Below are positions 39,492 to 49,591 of a DNA stretch of 64,000 nt, in pieces. This DNA is from Rhizobium sp. CB3090. Its GTDB lineage: Bacteria > Pseudomonadota > Alphaproteobacteria > Rhizobiales > Rhizobiaceae. Position 1 is the stretch's first letter; each line of letters opens with the position of its first letter. The stretch spans positions 310,001 through 374,000 of the forward strand of contig NZ_CP121664.1 in the NCBI RefSeq assembly GCF_029714285.1. The letters run 5' to 3'. The position numbers and the translations under genes were made by a program. The notes beneath the pieces were generated by a model that saw nothing but the letters and a program-made list of their open reading frames with translations, ran no database searches and was not told the DNA's origin.

Positions 39492-40859
39492 GATGATGTC
39501 CCAGGGAGTGGTGTAGCAGGGTAGCGGTGGCCATCAGTGTTTTTCCGGTAGGGTCGGTTTGTCGAAGACCAACCTGATGGAAAGACCACCGATGACCGAC
39601 GAGATGATGAACCTGCGCTCGCTTGTTGAGAAGAGCGCCGACGCCGATTTGCTTCGCGAGATGATCGGGTTTGCCGCCGAGAAGCTTATGGAGCTGGAGG
39701 TCGGTGCGAAGACCGGCGCGAGCTACGGCGAGAAGAACGCCTTTCGGCTTACCCAGCGCAACGGCTACCGCGAGCGCGACTGGGAGACACGGGCCGGGAC
39801 CGTGGAGCTGCGTATCCCGAAGCTTCGTACCGGCACCTATTTCCCGAGCTTTCTCGAGCCGCGTCGCATGGCCGAGAAGGCTCTGACCGCCGTAATTCAA
39901 GAGGCTTACATCCAAGGCGTTTCGACCCGCTCCGTCGACGATCTGGTCAAGGCGATGGGCATGAGCGGCATCTCCAAAAGCCAGGTTTCCCGCCTGTGTG
40001 AGGAGATCGACGACAAGGTAAAGGCCTTCCTTGAAAGGCCCATCGAGGGCGACTGGCCCTATCTGTGGATCGACGCCACGTATCTGAAGGTCCGCCGCGG
40101 TGGCCGCATCGTCTCGGTCGCCGTCATTATCGCCGTCGGCGTCAACACCGATGGGCGGCGCGAGGTCCTGGGTATGGAGATCGGCACCTCCGAGGCCGAG
40201 CCGATCTGGACGGAGTTCCTGCGCAAGCTGACACGGCGGGGTTTGCGCGGCGTCAAGCTGGTCGTCTCCGATGCGCATGAGGGCATCAAGGCCGCCGTTT
40301 CGAAGGTTCTCTCCGCGACCTGGCAGCGATGCCGGGTCCACTTCATGCGCAATGCGCTCGCCCATGCCGGAAAGAGCGGTCGACGGGTGGTCTCCGCCTT
40401 CATCGCCACGGCCTTTGCCCAGGACACACCAGAGGCCGCCAGCCAGCAATGGCGCAATGTCGCCGATCAGATCAGGCCGAAAGTACCGAAGCTTGCCACC
40501 CTCATGGACAGTGCCGAAGAAGACGTGCTGGCCTACATGACCTTTCCCCGTCAGCACTGGACGAAGCTGCACAGCACCAACCCTATCGAGCGACTGAACG
40601 GCGAGATCAAGCGCCGAACCGAGGTTGTCGGCATATTCCCAAACGAGGACGCCATCGTCAGGCTCGTCGGCGCGTTGCTCCTCGAACAGAATGACGAATG
40701 GGCCGTACAGCGCTCCCGATACATGACCCTTGAGACCATCGCCACAATGAGCTGATGATCCAATCATCAGCCTGCCTGCTGCGGCAAGCTGATCCAGTCC
40801 CGGCTCTGCCCGGAAGGCACGGCGAACGCCGAAGCTACACCACTCCCTGGGACATCATC
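39492..40859 (+). mobile_element. Complete IS256-family insertion sequence, 1368 bp
   Basis: The two ends carry perfect 26-bp inverted repeats (39492-39517 and 40834-40859, outer end GATGATGTCCCAGGGAG). They are flanked by an 8-bp duplication, within the range for IS256. The element holds one transposase gene. It disrupts the ClpP-fold gene downstream of hxsA. The perfect repeats and duplication suggest recent insertion. Confidence 0.95.
39592..40755 (+). CDS. IS256-family transposase (mutator type)
   Basis: This 387-residue DDE transposase has its acidic residues in [21 protein letters not shown] and [15 protein letters not shown], and the C/H region [11 protein letters not shown]. The frame opens at TTG 39559; ATG 39592 ([13 protein letters not shown]) is the likelier start. 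It is full length and apparently active. Confidence 0.93.
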   Translation: MTDEMMNLRSLVEKSADADLLREMIGFAAEKLMELEVGAKTGASYGEKNAFRLTQRNGYRERDWETRAGTVELRIPKLRTGTYFPSFLEPRRMAEKALTAVIQEAYIQGVSTRSVDDLVKAMGMSGISKSQVSRLCEEIDDKVKAFLERPIEGDWPYLWIDATYLKVRRGGRIVSVAVIIAVGVNTDGRREVLGMEIGTSEAEPIWTEFLRKLTRRGLRGVKLVVSDAHEGIKAAVSKVLSATWQRCRVHFMRNALAHAGKSGRRVVSAFIATAFAQDTPEAASQQWRNVADQIRPKVPKLATLMDSAEEDVLAYMTFPRQHWTKLHSTNPIERLNGEIKRRTEVVGIFPNEDAIVRLVGALLLEQNDEWAVQRSRYMTLETIATMS

Positions 40860-40867
40860 GTGTGGTC
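40860..40867. repeat. 8-bp target-site duplication, right of IS256
   Basis: GTGTGGTC after the right inverted repeat is identical to 39484-39491. Confidence 0.93.
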
Positions 40868-41375
40868 GGGCTCAAGTAGCGAGGCGGCCGCCTTCCTTCG
40901 CAACGTCTATGCCGACCGCCTCCAGTACTACGGAAAAGATCTTTCGCGAGAGGATGTACTTAAAGAGAAAAGTGCTTTCGTGGACCGATGGCCGACACGA
41001 ATCTACGCAGCGCGGCCAGATTCGGTTCATGCGCTCTGCGCAGACAGGTGTTCTGTCTTCGGCATTGTCGATTGGTACGCCTTCAGTGCAACCAGAAAAA
41101 AGGGAGCTTCTGGCGCAGTGAACTTCGCGCTGACTTGGGACCCGGTCGCTCGGAAAATAATCGGAGAAACGGGCAAGGTCATCGAGACCGACAAAGCGGT
41201 CGCCATCCCCGATCGGATCATTCGCCGTTGGATTCTCGACGCTACCGCCTGCTCGACTGCGAACGCTGTCGACGCTGAAGTATGCAAATCGCGCTCGATC
41301 CTGGAGACCGATTTGAATAATTCTGGGTGGTGCAATCGGCAGGGATTGGGCTGGAGGCAGTGCGGCGGCCCATGA
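40860..41375 (+). pseudogene. Secreted ClpP-fold protein, 3' part split by IS256
   Basis: After the element the frame continues as VWSGSSSEAAAFLRNVYADRLQYYGKD and runs for about 170 residues to a Gly/Cys-containing end (NNSGWCNRQGLGWRQCGGP). Cysteines at several positions fit a periplasmic protein with disulfides. Joined to 39491 it restores the full protein. No domain is recognised in this part alone. It ends 5 bp before the convergent SH3-protein gene. Confidence 0.8.
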
Positions 41376-41379
41376 TCGA

Positions 41380-42135
41380 TTAGCGGCCCCCCTCGCGACG
41401 TGGAGTTTCGACTGTCCGCATGTTGGGAACCGATTTCCGGGCAACATTGAGCACGGGACTGGAAGAAATCGTGCCAGAGGGTACCCATCCAATCGCGTCC
41501 GGACCACCGCTGACGTGGGTCCAACCCGCTTCTTGCTCCATGACAGAGACAAGAGCGTTTTGACCAAGGCTACCGACGACGATGTATTTGGGACTAGGTC
41601 CGTCTCTAAGTTCAAGAGGTACCCGCATGTAAGCGAATTTCGCAGCAGAGATCGGGCCGGCTGTTTTGGAAGGATCAACAGCGGCCACGGTGGTCGCCTG
41701 CGATTGCTCGATGGAGGCAACCAATCCATCGAAAACTTCGGGGTTTGGTTCTGAAGCGGTGCTCGTGATTGGCTCCGTGATCGTAATGGCGGAACTCGTC
41801 GCGGTGCTTTGAGGCGCGGCCATGGGAGCCGACGGAGCCGTTTCCGAAACGGATGTTGCATTCCCAGTGCTGGAAGACGTGGGCGACGGCGGGTCTGCAC
41901 TCGCAGCAGTTGCGGTTGCCACCGAAGTCTGAGGCGCAGGAAGCACTTTCTCCTGAGTGAGGGTAGGACTACTTACCGGCGCGGTCACGATCTGATTGCG
42001 TGAGGCAGTAGGTAACGACGCCGGGACCGGAGATACGGTTCCAGGCTTCGACGTTGCATTCGCCGCGAAGACAGCGACCCCGATCATTATGAGCATTATC
42101 CAGAAGTCTCGGTATGGTCCCGCCACGCGCGCCAC
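41380..42135 (-). CDS. Membrane-anchored bacterial SH3-domain protein
   Basis: This 251-residue protein has one N-terminal membrane segment (FWIMLIMIGVAVFAANA), then a long low-complexity Ser/Thr/Ala/Pro linker (about 30-150). Near the C-terminus is an SH3b domain (YMRVPLELRDGPSPKYIVVGSLGQNALVSVMEQEAGWTHV; ends IGWVPSGTI). SH3b domains bind cell wall or peptides. It begins 2 bp after the kinase stop and is probably part of the same operon, as its envelope-facing component. Confidence 0.8.
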   Translation of the reverse strand: MARVAGPYRDFWIMLIMIGVAVFAANATSKPGTVSPVPASLPTASRNQIVTAPVSSPTLTQEKVLPAPQTSVATATAASADPPSPTSSSTGNATSVSETAPSAPMAAPQSTATSSAITITEPITSTASEPNPEVFDGLVASIEQSQATTVAAVDPSKTAGPISAAKFAYMRVPLELRDGPSPKYIVVGSLGQNALVSVMEQEAGWTHVSGGPDAIGWVPSGTISSSPVLNVARKSVPNMRTVETPRREGGR

Positions 42136-42137
42136 CG

Positions 42138-44048
42138 TTACCCTATGTCCATTTGAACTTGCTTAAGCCGTACATACGCTTCAACTAATTGCGGGGGCGG
42201 GTTCCTTCGTAGGTCGGAGGCAGTATCCAGAAGTTCCTTGAGCTCATCCGGAGCACGCCTCAGCTCTCCTTCCAAGTCAGCCCTCTGACGCGCTATGTCC
42301 GTTTTGACCTCATTTATAGCCTGCGGATTGGTGGCAATATGACTATTGAATACAAATTTCTTCTCAACGGACGACGACCAATTCGCAAGGGCGTCGGCTT
42401 TTTTCGGACCAATGCCAGGAACGGCCAAAACCGAGCGAGTCTTCACGTCCCACGCGCTGTCAAAACCAAACGACGAGAGCGTTACCGTCCTGCTCTGTCC
42501 AATCCCACCGATTTTTGCGCGGGAGATCAAGTGCCCCTGCATGTGGCTCCTGAATTGAAGGTCCCTTTTCTTCCGCTCGAGCTCGAGGAGCCGTTCGCGT
42601 TCCTGTTCCGGAAGTTTGGCATGAGCCGAGGCCAAGGACAGATAGTGGCTTTTTCGTTTCAGGAACACGGCAGGCCCGGCGTGCTCTTCCCAAATTTTCT
42701 TCTTCTCTTCCCATGCTGCAGTCGCCGCCTGCAGTTCGACCCGAAATTCTTCCGCAGGACGGCGGGCTCGGATCATCATTATGATTGATGCAATAACCAG
42801 AGCGGTACCCCAGAAGCCATTCAACTGATTGGCAAGGAAAAAGCCTATCAGCAGTCCGGCAACCGACGCAAAAAGCGTCAGTTGCTTTCCATGTGATGCG
42901 GCTGCCGCCGCAGGACTGCGGGTAAGAGACGGAACCGCGATGATGCTTTCAGGGGCAGGCGGTTGGCTTGGTGGAGCGGGACGGTTGATTAGAGCAATGA
43001 GGTCACCGATGTTCAGTGTGGAAACAGTGCTTGAAATCTTTGCGGCGAATAGGCTCCGGCCCATCGATTTCTCGAGGCGGCACCAGGGGCACGACGCGCC
43101 ACCCCGAAAGTACGCATGTGATTTGTCTGCAGAGCACTCCACCAGACCCTGCTCGAGCTTGCCGAGGATTTGGACCCACGATGCCGCGTTGGGCCGACCG
43201 CCCGGACGATCACCATTCTTGCTGAAGGCTGACTCGAAGGCGTCAGAAACTTCATTGCCAAAGTCACTGAGCGCTGGTGTTAGCGGCGGGGGTTCCATGC
43301 GCGTCTCAGCCCTACGTGCGCTATAGGCGAAACGGTGGTCGCCGATAGCGGTCGGTATGTCTATGTCTCCAAGACCCAGATGCTTGCCGGCAAACGGATG
43401 TCTCCCAAGAAAAAGCAGCTGAAAGATGAGGACGGCCAAACCGAAGTTGTCGTGGTTTGCCGTTCGAACCATTTTTTCGAAGTCCGCACCTCTGAGCTCA
43501 GGTGGCGTATAATCCGGCACGCCTACCGTGCAGCGATAGACCTCTGGCCCCTTATTGAACTGAAAGGAGTCACTGTCGATGAGAGTTACCATAGCCTGGT
43601 TTGAAACGAGGATGCCGGAGTGGTTCACGTCGCCGACTACGCAGCCTGTATTGTGGATTGCAGCAAAAGCGTTCGCGAGATTGAACGCACTGCGCACCAG
43701 GAACCGGGCGTCGGCAGAAGGAAATTCCGTCCGCCTGCTGCCCGGCCCATAGAGCTCGTGGATGTTCTTAAAACCTGCGACCTTCTTCATGGAAAAACCC
43801 ATGAACGTTCCGTTCTTGTCGCTTACAGTGTCGATTGGGAAGGCGACTATGTCGGTTGTCTTGTGGAGCGCCGCCGACGTCATGGCAAGGATTTTTGCTT
43901 TCCTCTCGGAGGCTTTGCCGGGATTGTAGATCTTCACCGCCAAATCGCCCGCCTCGTGGATGTGGTAGACCGTGCCCTCGCCACCCTTTCCCAGCATCAT
44001 ACCAAGCGTGAGCTTCTTTCCATCCGATCCGAATACGGTAGTGCTCAT
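42138..44048 (-). CDS. YegI-like Ser/Thr protein kinase with HhH domain (TerY-P kinase)
   Basis: This 636-residue protein has a kinase domain over about 1-300: glycine loop MLGKGGEGTVYHI, lysine in LAVKIYNP, catalytic Asp in GCVVGDVNHSG, and the metal-binding DSDSF in place of DFG. The catalytic-loop Asn of kinases (HRDxKxxN) reads Gly here. A zinc-type knuckle SCPWC follows near 315, then two membrane segments (about 385-425), a coiled coil rich in Glu/Lys/Arg, and a helix-hairpin-helix (VLAVPGIGPKKADALANW). It matches the YegI-type kinase of the TerY-P triad and overlaps the phosphatase gene by ATGA. Confidence 0.85.
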   Translation of the reverse strand: MSTTVFGSDGKKLTLGMMLGKGGEGTVYHIHEAGDLAVKIYNPGKASERKAKILAMTSAALHKTTDIVAFPIDTVSDKNGTFMGFSMKKVAGFKNIHELYGPGSRRTEFPSADARFLVRSAFNLANAFAAIHNTGCVVGDVNHSGILVSNQAMVTLIDSDSFQFNKGPEVYRCTVGVPDYTPPELRGADFEKMVRTANHDNFGLAVLIFQLLFLGRHPFAGKHLGLGDIDIPTAIGDHRFAYSARRAETRMEPPPLTPALSDFGNEVSDAFESAFSKNGDRPGGRPNAASWVQILGKLEQGLVECSADKSHAYFRGGASCPWCRLEKSMGRSLFAAKISSTVSTLNIGDLIALINRPAPPSQPPAPESIIAVPSLTRSPAAAAASHGKQLTLFASVAGLLIGFFLANQLNGFWGTALVIASIIMMIRARRPAEEFRVELQAATAAWEEKKKIWEEHAGPAVFLKRKSHYLSLASAHAKLPEQERERLLELERKKRDLQFRSHMQGHLISRAKIGGIGQSRTVTLSSFGFDSAWDVKTRSVLAVPGIGPKKADALANWSSSVEKKFVFNSHIATNPQAINEVKTDIARQRADLEGELRRAPDELKELLDTASDLRRNPPPQLVEAYVRLKQVQMDIG

Positions 44049-44815
44049 TTGCGCACACCGAGTACTAGCGTCTTGTCGTCATCTGTCCGTTCGCAAATGG
44101 AAGGGCTTTCAAGATAGTCTCGGAGGGCTATCGACAGAGAAACGTTCCTGCCGGCTTCCTCCGAAAAAGCTAGCGGCGTCACTATCCGATTGAAGAATGG
44201 CTCATGGGCCGAACGATCTACGCTATTGAGGACTAGGCGCTCAATGCCGTCGGAGAATACTGCAAATCGATCGACACGACGGTCATTTCGAACAAAAGTC
44301 AGACGCGGATAAGGATCATCGGTGATGAAGCTGGTTGTCGATGCATATTCGCCTTGATAGGGCCAAGACGGCACATCCCATGCGTCGTCTCCTTCGTAGC
44401 GTACGACGGCTGCGCCGTCGCCGATGTGGAAGATCACAGTGCCGTTTTCAGACATGAGAGCAGCAACGGTTGTGGCCGCGAAATCGCGACGCTGTGTTCC
44501 AGATCGACTAGCCTTTGCGCTGATGTATTCGCGGATATCATCTATCCAGTCCCAAACCATTTCTTCACGAAGCTGGGACAGGGAGTGATTTGCAAGATAT
44601 CCACGGATGAGCCGAAGCAGACCAATGCAGACTGATTTTGAACCAATCTCCGCCAGTTTTGCGCTTCCCGCACCATCTGAAACGATCACTGTCATGACCG
44701 TTTCATCGAGGCTGGCTACAGCCTCACTGAGCGCAAAATCCTGACATGGCAAACCTGTCTTCACATGAGAGGTGCCACGCGCACGGGCCGCGGCCCAACG
44801 CCAGCCATCGGTCAT
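44045..44815 (-). CDS. PP2C-type protein phosphatase (TerY-P triad)
   Basis: This 256-residue phosphatase of the PP2C/YegK kind has metal-site motifs [45 protein letters not shown] and the final [12 protein letters not shown] 44815 overlaps the VWA gene stop (ATGA), so the longer frame to 44914 is not used. It should reverse the action of the kinase encoded downstream, or act on the VWA protein. Confidence 0.87.
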   Translation of the reverse strand: MTDGWRWAAARARGTSHVKTGLPCQDFALSEAVASLDETVMTVIVSDGAGSAKLAEIGSKSVCIGLLRLIRGYLANHSLSQLREEMVWDWIDDIREYISAKASRSGTQRRDFAATTVAALMSENGTVIFHIGDGAAVVRYEGDDAWDVPSWPYQGEYASTTSFITDDPYPRLTFVRNDRRVDRFAVFSDGIERLVLNSVDRSAHEPFFNRIVTPLAFSEEAGRNVSLSIALRDYLESPSICERTDDDKTLVLGVRK

Positions 44816-45492
44816 GCGATTGAGGCCCATCCGTCTGGTGTTGCAGGATTGGAGAGAGGAACGGCGTCGCCGGGATTGGATTGCGAGACGGAGCTTAGAG
44901 AGCTGGAAAGCCACTGGAACAGATCGCGGAACCTGAGTTCCTTCAGAGCCAAAGGCTGGCGCACGCAGATCTGGGAAAGCGTTTCGAAATTCGCGCCGTC
45001 GACGCCGACGGCAAAAAAGCTGAAGGCCTTTTCAGCTTCACCAGCCTTGATCTGGGCGGCCGCATTTTGCCACGTGTCAGTCGGAGCTCCGTCCGTAATC
45101 AGGAAAACCCACGGGCGATAGTACGAGATTCCGTTTTGGCGATAGGAGCTCTTCCGGTCGCGCAGGAGCCGAAGGCCTTCCTCGATTGCGTGGCCCATTG
45201 GCGTATCTCCCTGCGCTGCCAGTTCGGGCACGATCCAATTATGCACGCTTGTAAAGTCGTTCACGATGCTGACTGGGCCGAAGGAGACGAGGCCTATCTC
45301 AACGCGCTTGGATGCGAGAGAGTCCGCATAGAGCTCATCCTTAAACTGAACAAGACCTTCATTGAGTTCTCTCAGTGGGCGTCCTCGCATTGAACCTGAG
45401 ACGTCCAGCAACAGGAGGCAGGGGCAGCGCGGTTCGGGATTGTCCACGAACTCGGCGCCATCAAAGGGAATTTGCTCAAATGGATTCGGCAT
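44812..45492 (-). CDS. TerY/YegL-like von Willebrand factor A protein
   Basis: This 226-residue VWA protein has the MIDAS motif DVSGSMRG, the Thr-containing [14 protein letters not shown], and the third site [12 protein letters not shown]. The start is ATG 45492 with a GAGGAG site. It is the first gene of the triad VWA-PP2C-kinase, described for TerY-P systems linked to stress and DNA-related responses. No tellurite-resistance terD-type genes are nearby, so it works as a free-standing triad here. Confidence 0.9.
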   Translation of the reverse strand: MPNPFEQIPFDGAEFVDNPEPRCPCLLLLDVSGSMRGRPLRELNEGLVQFKDELYADSLASKRVEIGLVSFGPVSIVNDFTSVHNWIVPELAAQGDTPMGHAIEEGLRLLRDRKSSYRQNGISYYRPWVFLITDGAPTDTWQNAAAQIKAGEAEKAFSFFAVGVDGANFETLSQICVRQPLALKELRFRDLFQWLSSSLSSVSQSNPGDAVPLSNPATPDGWASIA

Positions 45493-45653
45493 GCGGTTCT
45501 CCTCAAGCTTGTGAACAATGCATAGCAGCTCTCGCCGGCGCTGCATTTACAAAAGAGCGCTCAAAGATTTTTTTTGGCCGGGTGTGGCATTTTGGAAAGA
45601 CACCGGAACGGCGACTCTGGGCTCGATATGGCAGCATGGAGGCGCAACGAATG

Positions 45654-45899
45654 CTACCTAAGTGCGCCGTGCAAAAGTGCAAACAGCCAGGCGACGACTA
45701 GGACCCAAAACACCGCCGAATACAATATTTCGCAAGTGCGGCTGCGGTAGCGGCGGCCAGTAGCAATGACATTGCCGAATTTAGGAAAGTGATACTGAAA
45801 CCATAAGATGGCCTTCCCAGGAAATAGAAATACCATCCACCAGAGTCGCGGCCGAGTGCTCGAGCCGCTTTGTGGTGAGGGGACCTGGTGCATTGCCAT
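45654..45899 (-). CDS. Possible small membrane protein, 81 residues
   Basis: The frame contains two hydrophobic segments (LWWMVFLFPGKAILWF and ILYSAVFWVLVVAWLFALLHG), separated by a basic loop. It lies upstream of the VWA gene on the same strand. No family recognised. Composition and position make it plausible, but the ribosome binding site is weak. Confidence 0.45.
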   Translation of the reverse strand: MAMHQVPSPQSGSSTRPRLWWMVFLFPGKAILWFQYHFPKFGNVIATGRRYRSRTCEILYSAVFWVLVVAWLFALLHGALR

Positions 45900-46941
45900 C
45901 GCGATCTCGTTGCCTGCGGACTAAGATTCCTTAGGCAGCATATACGAGTCTCCGGGAGAAGCTACCCAGGGTTTTTCTCACGCAGACATTATACAATCAC
46001 GTCATGATCTTCGACTTGGCTCGAGGGTGTTGCTGACAGCAATCTTCTTCCCACCTGGGTTCGTATTGGTCGTTGGCGACCGCAGGGCAGTGAATCAGAC
46101 GGAGGACGCCATCGACACTTCCAAGCGTGTGCTGCTCCTTTTTGATCATGGCGTGGAAGTGCCGAACGAATGGGCGACGATCTCCGACATTTACGCTGAT
46201 CTGGAGGCTCCGAACCTCAAGCTGGCAAGGGATGCATTACGCGCCTCGTGTATCGTCCAACGCCTCCAGAGGAGGATGTTGCGGAAGCCGTGGCCATTGC
46301 GCCTGGCCTATTTTGGAAGACCGTTCGAAAGGGTCGCAGTTTCGATGAGACATTGGGGCGTTTGCGTTGGCTGCGAATGCAGCCAACGTTAGCCGGGCGA
46401 AGTCTGGCGAGGTGGTACTGGACCGGAGTAGTGTAAGAGGCTACCGCGCAGCCCGCGATTGGGCGTCAACGCTCGTTGGTGAAGTTGCCGAGTAGCGTAC
46501 AGGTAAGCTGAGATGGTCCAATATCGATAGCCGGTTGCTCTTGAGTGGGCAGCGGGAGGTGCGGAAAGACCGCATTCGCGCGCATTCTGGCAAAAACGCT
46601 CGATGCGCATTTCATCCCGACCTCGTTGGCTGCTTGGCAGAGCAAAGGAGCGTTGGACGCTCTCTCGTTTCGGCACTCTTGGAAATGATCGATGGCGGCG
46701 AGAAAAACGAGGGCTTCTTTATCATGGGCGCCTGTAATTTCTCTGAGCGTCTCGATCCCGCGCTCAAGTGGTCGGGGTGTCTTGCAAAACACATTGCGCG
46801 GCCTTCATCTGAGTAACAGCCGACAAACCGTCTATGAGTTCCATAATATAGATTACGCCACATTTTGTTGTAGCCGGGTACATTCTATTTTCAAGTGCGA
46901 CATGCCAATGAATTCAATGGCTTCACTTTGGAGATTTTGGC
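45900..46941. other. About 1 kb without a recognised gene
   Basis: Frames on the plus strand at 46027-46392 and 46248-46436 contain protein-like stretches (VPNEWATISDIYADLEAPNLKL; EEDVAEAVAIAPGLFWKTV). They could be two pieces of one frameshifted gene. A minus-strand frame at 46466-46792 (PLERGIETLREITGAHDKEA) also looks protein-like. I recognise none of them, so they are left uncalled. Confidence 0.35.
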
Positions 46942-47100
46942 ATGTCCCGGTGCTATCAGCAACTCACCCTCGCCGATCGGCGGCGCCTTCATCACCTTGT
47001 CGAGCGCAAGGTTCCGGTCAACGAGATGGCCCGCCAACTCGGGCGTCACCGATCGACTATCTATCGTGAGATCAGACGCAATACGTTCCATGACTGTTGA
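46942..47100 (+). pseudogene. IS30-family transposase, N-terminal remnant
   Basis: The 52 residues SRCYQQLTLADRRRLHHLVE ... VNEMARQLGRHRSTIYREIRRNTFHD are the helix-turn-helix start of an IS30-type transposase. The frame is cut at the left end of the IS21-family element at about 47095. The rest of the transposase is not found on the other side. Confidence 0.85.
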
Positions 47101-47149
47101 TTTGCACTGAGAAGTGACCCGGCATTTGCGCCGAGAATTGACCCGCCTC

Positions 47150-47962
47150 TTAGGTATGTTTCGGGTCGGTGGTGGTGGTCAAGTTCCTACTTTTCTCCTT
47201 TGCTGTTTTGGGTTCATGCGCTGAGCTGTTCTTGAACCGGAAGCTGTCGTTTCCGGTTTCGAGGATGTGGCAGTGATGGGTAAGCCGGTCGAGCAATGCG
47301 GTGGTCATCTTGGCGTCGCCGAAGACGCTGGCCCATTCGCTGAAGCTCAGGTTGGTGGTGATGATGACGCTGGTCCGCTCGTATAGTTTGCTCAGCAGAT
47401 GGAAGAGCAATGCACCGCCTGATGCGCTGAACGGCAGGTATCCGAGTTCGTCAAGGATAACGAGATCGGAGTGTATGAGCCGGTTGGCGATCTGACCGGA
47501 CCGTCCTTGAGCTTTCTCCTGCTCGAGAGCGTTGACCAGTTCGACGGTCGAGAAGAAGCGAACCCGCTTATGATGATGCTCGATGGCTTGAACACCGATT
47601 GCCGTGGCGACATGCGTTTTGCCTGTGCCGGGCCCGCCGACCAGGACGATGTTGTTGGCCTCGTCGAGGAAGTCGCAGCGATGAAGCTGACGCACGAGCG
47701 CCTCGTTGATCTCGCTGCTTGCGAAGTCGAAGCCGTTCAGATCACGGTAAGCGGGAAAGCGTGCCGTCTTGAGCTGATAGGCTGTCGATCGCACCTCCCG
47801 TTCCGCCGTCTCCGCTTTGAGGAGCTGCGACAGGATCGGAATGGCGGCCTCGAACGCCGGCGCTCCCTGTTCGGTCAGTTCACTGACGGCTTGGGCCATA
47901 CCGTGCATCTTCAATTGCCGCAGCATGATCACGATCGCGCCGCTTGCTGGGTTATGACGCAT
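47150..47962 (-). CDS. istB: IS21 helper ATPase IstB
   Basis: This 270-residue AAA+ protein has Walker [10 protein letters not shown], Walker [11 protein letters not shown] and sensor [10 protein letters not shown]. It works with IstA to choose and bend target DNA. It overlaps the istA stop. Confidence 0.94.
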   Translation of the reverse strand: MRHNPASGAIVIMLRQLKMHGMAQAVSELTEQGAPAFEAAIPILSQLLKAETAEREVRSTAYQLKTARFPAYRDLNGFDFASSEINEALVRQLHRCDFLDEANNIVLVGGPGTGKTHVATAIGVQAIEHHHKRVRFFSTVELVNALEQEKAQGRSGQIANRLIHSDLVILDELGYLPFSASGGALLFHLLSKLYERTSVIITTNLSFSEWASVFGDAKMTTALLDRLTHHCHILETGNDSFRFKNSSAHEPKTAKEKSRNLTTTTDPKHT

Positions 47963-49478
47963 GGCGAATCTCCGTCTTTCTCAGGGTGTCGTAGCGTTCG
48001 ACGTTGGCCTTTGGTTCATTGGTGAGTGTCAGTGCCTGGGGCGCATCTATCGTCGGCGGAGTGAAGGATTTGCCATCGACGAGGCGATGCAGCAGGTTCA
48101 ACACATGCGTCTTGGTCGGAACGCCGGACTTCAGCGCCATGTCGACGGCCGATAGCACGGCCTGTTCATCGTGCTGCAGGACGAGCGCCAGGATATCGAC
48201 CATCTCGCGGTCTCCGCCAGGTTTCTTGAGCAGGTGTTGTTGCAAGGCTTTGAAGGCCTCGGGAAGCTCGGTGAATGGAGCACCGTTGCGGAGAGCGCCG
48301 GGTTTGCGTTGCACGACCGCGAGATAGTGCCGCCAGTCATAAACCGTCTGTCCCGGCCGATCATGGGAACGGTCGATAATGCGCTGGTGCTCGCAGATGA
48401 TCAGGCCTTCGGCGGCGACAACGACACGATCCGGATAGACCCGCAGGCTCACCGGTCGATTGGCGAAGGATGCCGGAACGCTGTAGCGGTTGCGCTCCAG
48501 ATGCACGAGGCAGGTGGGAGAGACCCGCTTGGTGTATTCGACAAAACCATCGAACGGACGGGAAACCGGCATAAGAGCCCGTGCTTCCTCCGCCCAGATA
48601 TCGGCGATGGTGCCGCGCATCTGGCCGTGAGACGTCTGTGCCCAAAACTCTTTGCAGCGTTGCTCTAGCCACTCGTTGAGGGCCTCCAGAGATGGAAAGC
48701 GTGGCATGGGTTGCCATAGCCGATGACGAGCGTCCTGGACGTTCTTCTCGACCTGACCCTTTTCCCAACCGGACGCCGGATTGCAGAACTCCGGTTCGAA
48801 CAGATAGTGGCTGGCCATCGCCAGGAAGCGAACATTCACGTCGCGCTCCTTACCGCGGCCGACCTTGTCGATCGCCGTCTTCATGTTGTCGTAGATGCCG
48901 CGCCGGGGAATGCCACCGAAGACGCGGAATGCGTGATTGTGGGCGTCGAACAACATCTCGTGTGTCTGGAGGAGATAGGCCCGAACGAAAAAGGCCCTGG
49001 AATAGCTCAGCTTCGTATGGGCAACCTGTAGCTTGGTGCGCTCATTGCCGATGATCGCCCAGTCTTCCGACCAGTCGAACTGGAATGCTTCACCGGGCTC
49101 GAATGCCAAAGGCACGAATGTTCCGCGTCCTGACGTCTGAAGCTCTCTCTGTCGATCGGCTCTCCACTCTCGAGCGAAAGCGGCGACACGGCAATAGGAA
49201 CCCTCGTAGCCCAAGCTCAGCAGGTCGGCATGGAGTTGTTTAAGGGTCCGCTTCTGCTTGCGGGATTTGTTGGCCTCCGTCTTCAGCCAGGCCGATAGCC
49301 GGTCGGCAAAAGGGTCAAGCTTGCTCGGCCGCTCCGGAACCTTGAACTTCGGCTCGACGCCACCCAACCGCAGGTACTTGCGAATGGTATTCCGGGACAG
49401 GCCAGTCCTGCGGCATATCTCCCGGATCGATAAATGCTCTCTAAAATGCCAGCGTCGGATCACGCTCAATAACGCCAT
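47952..49478 (-). CDS. istA: IS21 transposase IstA
   Basis: This 508-residue transposase has the helix-turn-helix [21 protein letters not shown] and a DDE core with Asp in FQFDWSEDW and in IYDNMKTAI, and Glu in [14 protein letters not shown] 49478 (ALLSVIRRW) fits the family start; the frame opens at 49538. Confidence 0.93.
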   Translation of the reverse strand: MALLSVIRRWHFREHLSIREICRRTGLSRNTIRKYLRLGGVEPKFKVPERPSKLDPFADRLSAWLKTEANKSRKQKRTLKQLHADLLSLGYEGSYCRVAAFAREWRADRQRELQTSGRGTFVPLAFEPGEAFQFDWSEDWAIIGNERTKLQVAHTKLSYSRAFFVRAYLLQTHEMLFDAHNHAFRVFGGIPRRGIYDNMKTAIDKVGRGKERDVNVRFLAMASHYLFEPEFCNPASGWEKGQVEKNVQDARHRLWQPMPRFPSLEALNEWLEQRCKEFWAQTSHGQMRGTIADIWAEEARALMPVSRPFDGFVEYTKRVSPTCLVHLERNRYSVPASFANRPVSLRVYPDRVVVAAEGLIICEHQRIIDRSHDRPGQTVYDWRHYLAVVQRKPGALRNGAPFTELPEAFKALQQHLLKKPGGDREMVDILALVLQHDEQAVLSAVDMALKSGVPTKTHVLNLLHRLVDGKSFTPPTIDAPQALTLTNEPKANVERYDTLRKTEIRHAS

Positions 49479-49591
49479 GTCGATCACTCCATAGCTCCCG
49501 CTGAAAACACGCGGAGCAAGGTTCAAAACATGGGTCAATTCTCGATGACAATATCCGGTAATGCCGGGTCACTTCTCAGTGCAAATCAACA

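Larger units (their letters stand above)
47095..49591 (-). mobile_element. IS21-family insertion sequence, 2497 bp
   Basis: Perfect 32-bp inverted repeats lie at 47095-47126 and 49560-49591, beginning TGTTGATTTGCACTGAGAAG. The element carries istA and istB in overlapping order on the minus strand. I see no target duplication in the bases next to the ends (tgac on the left, cgct on the right), so one side may have been lost by recombination after insertion. Confidence 0.92.

Noticed and set aside
42339..42788. 149-codon plus-strand frame inside the kinase gene
   Set aside because: Shadow of the kinase C-terminal region, which has membrane and HhH motifs on the minus strand.
46027..46436. Possible two-piece frameshifted gene
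   Set aside because: Protein-like stretches exist in two frames, but no family is recognised and no start signal is clear.
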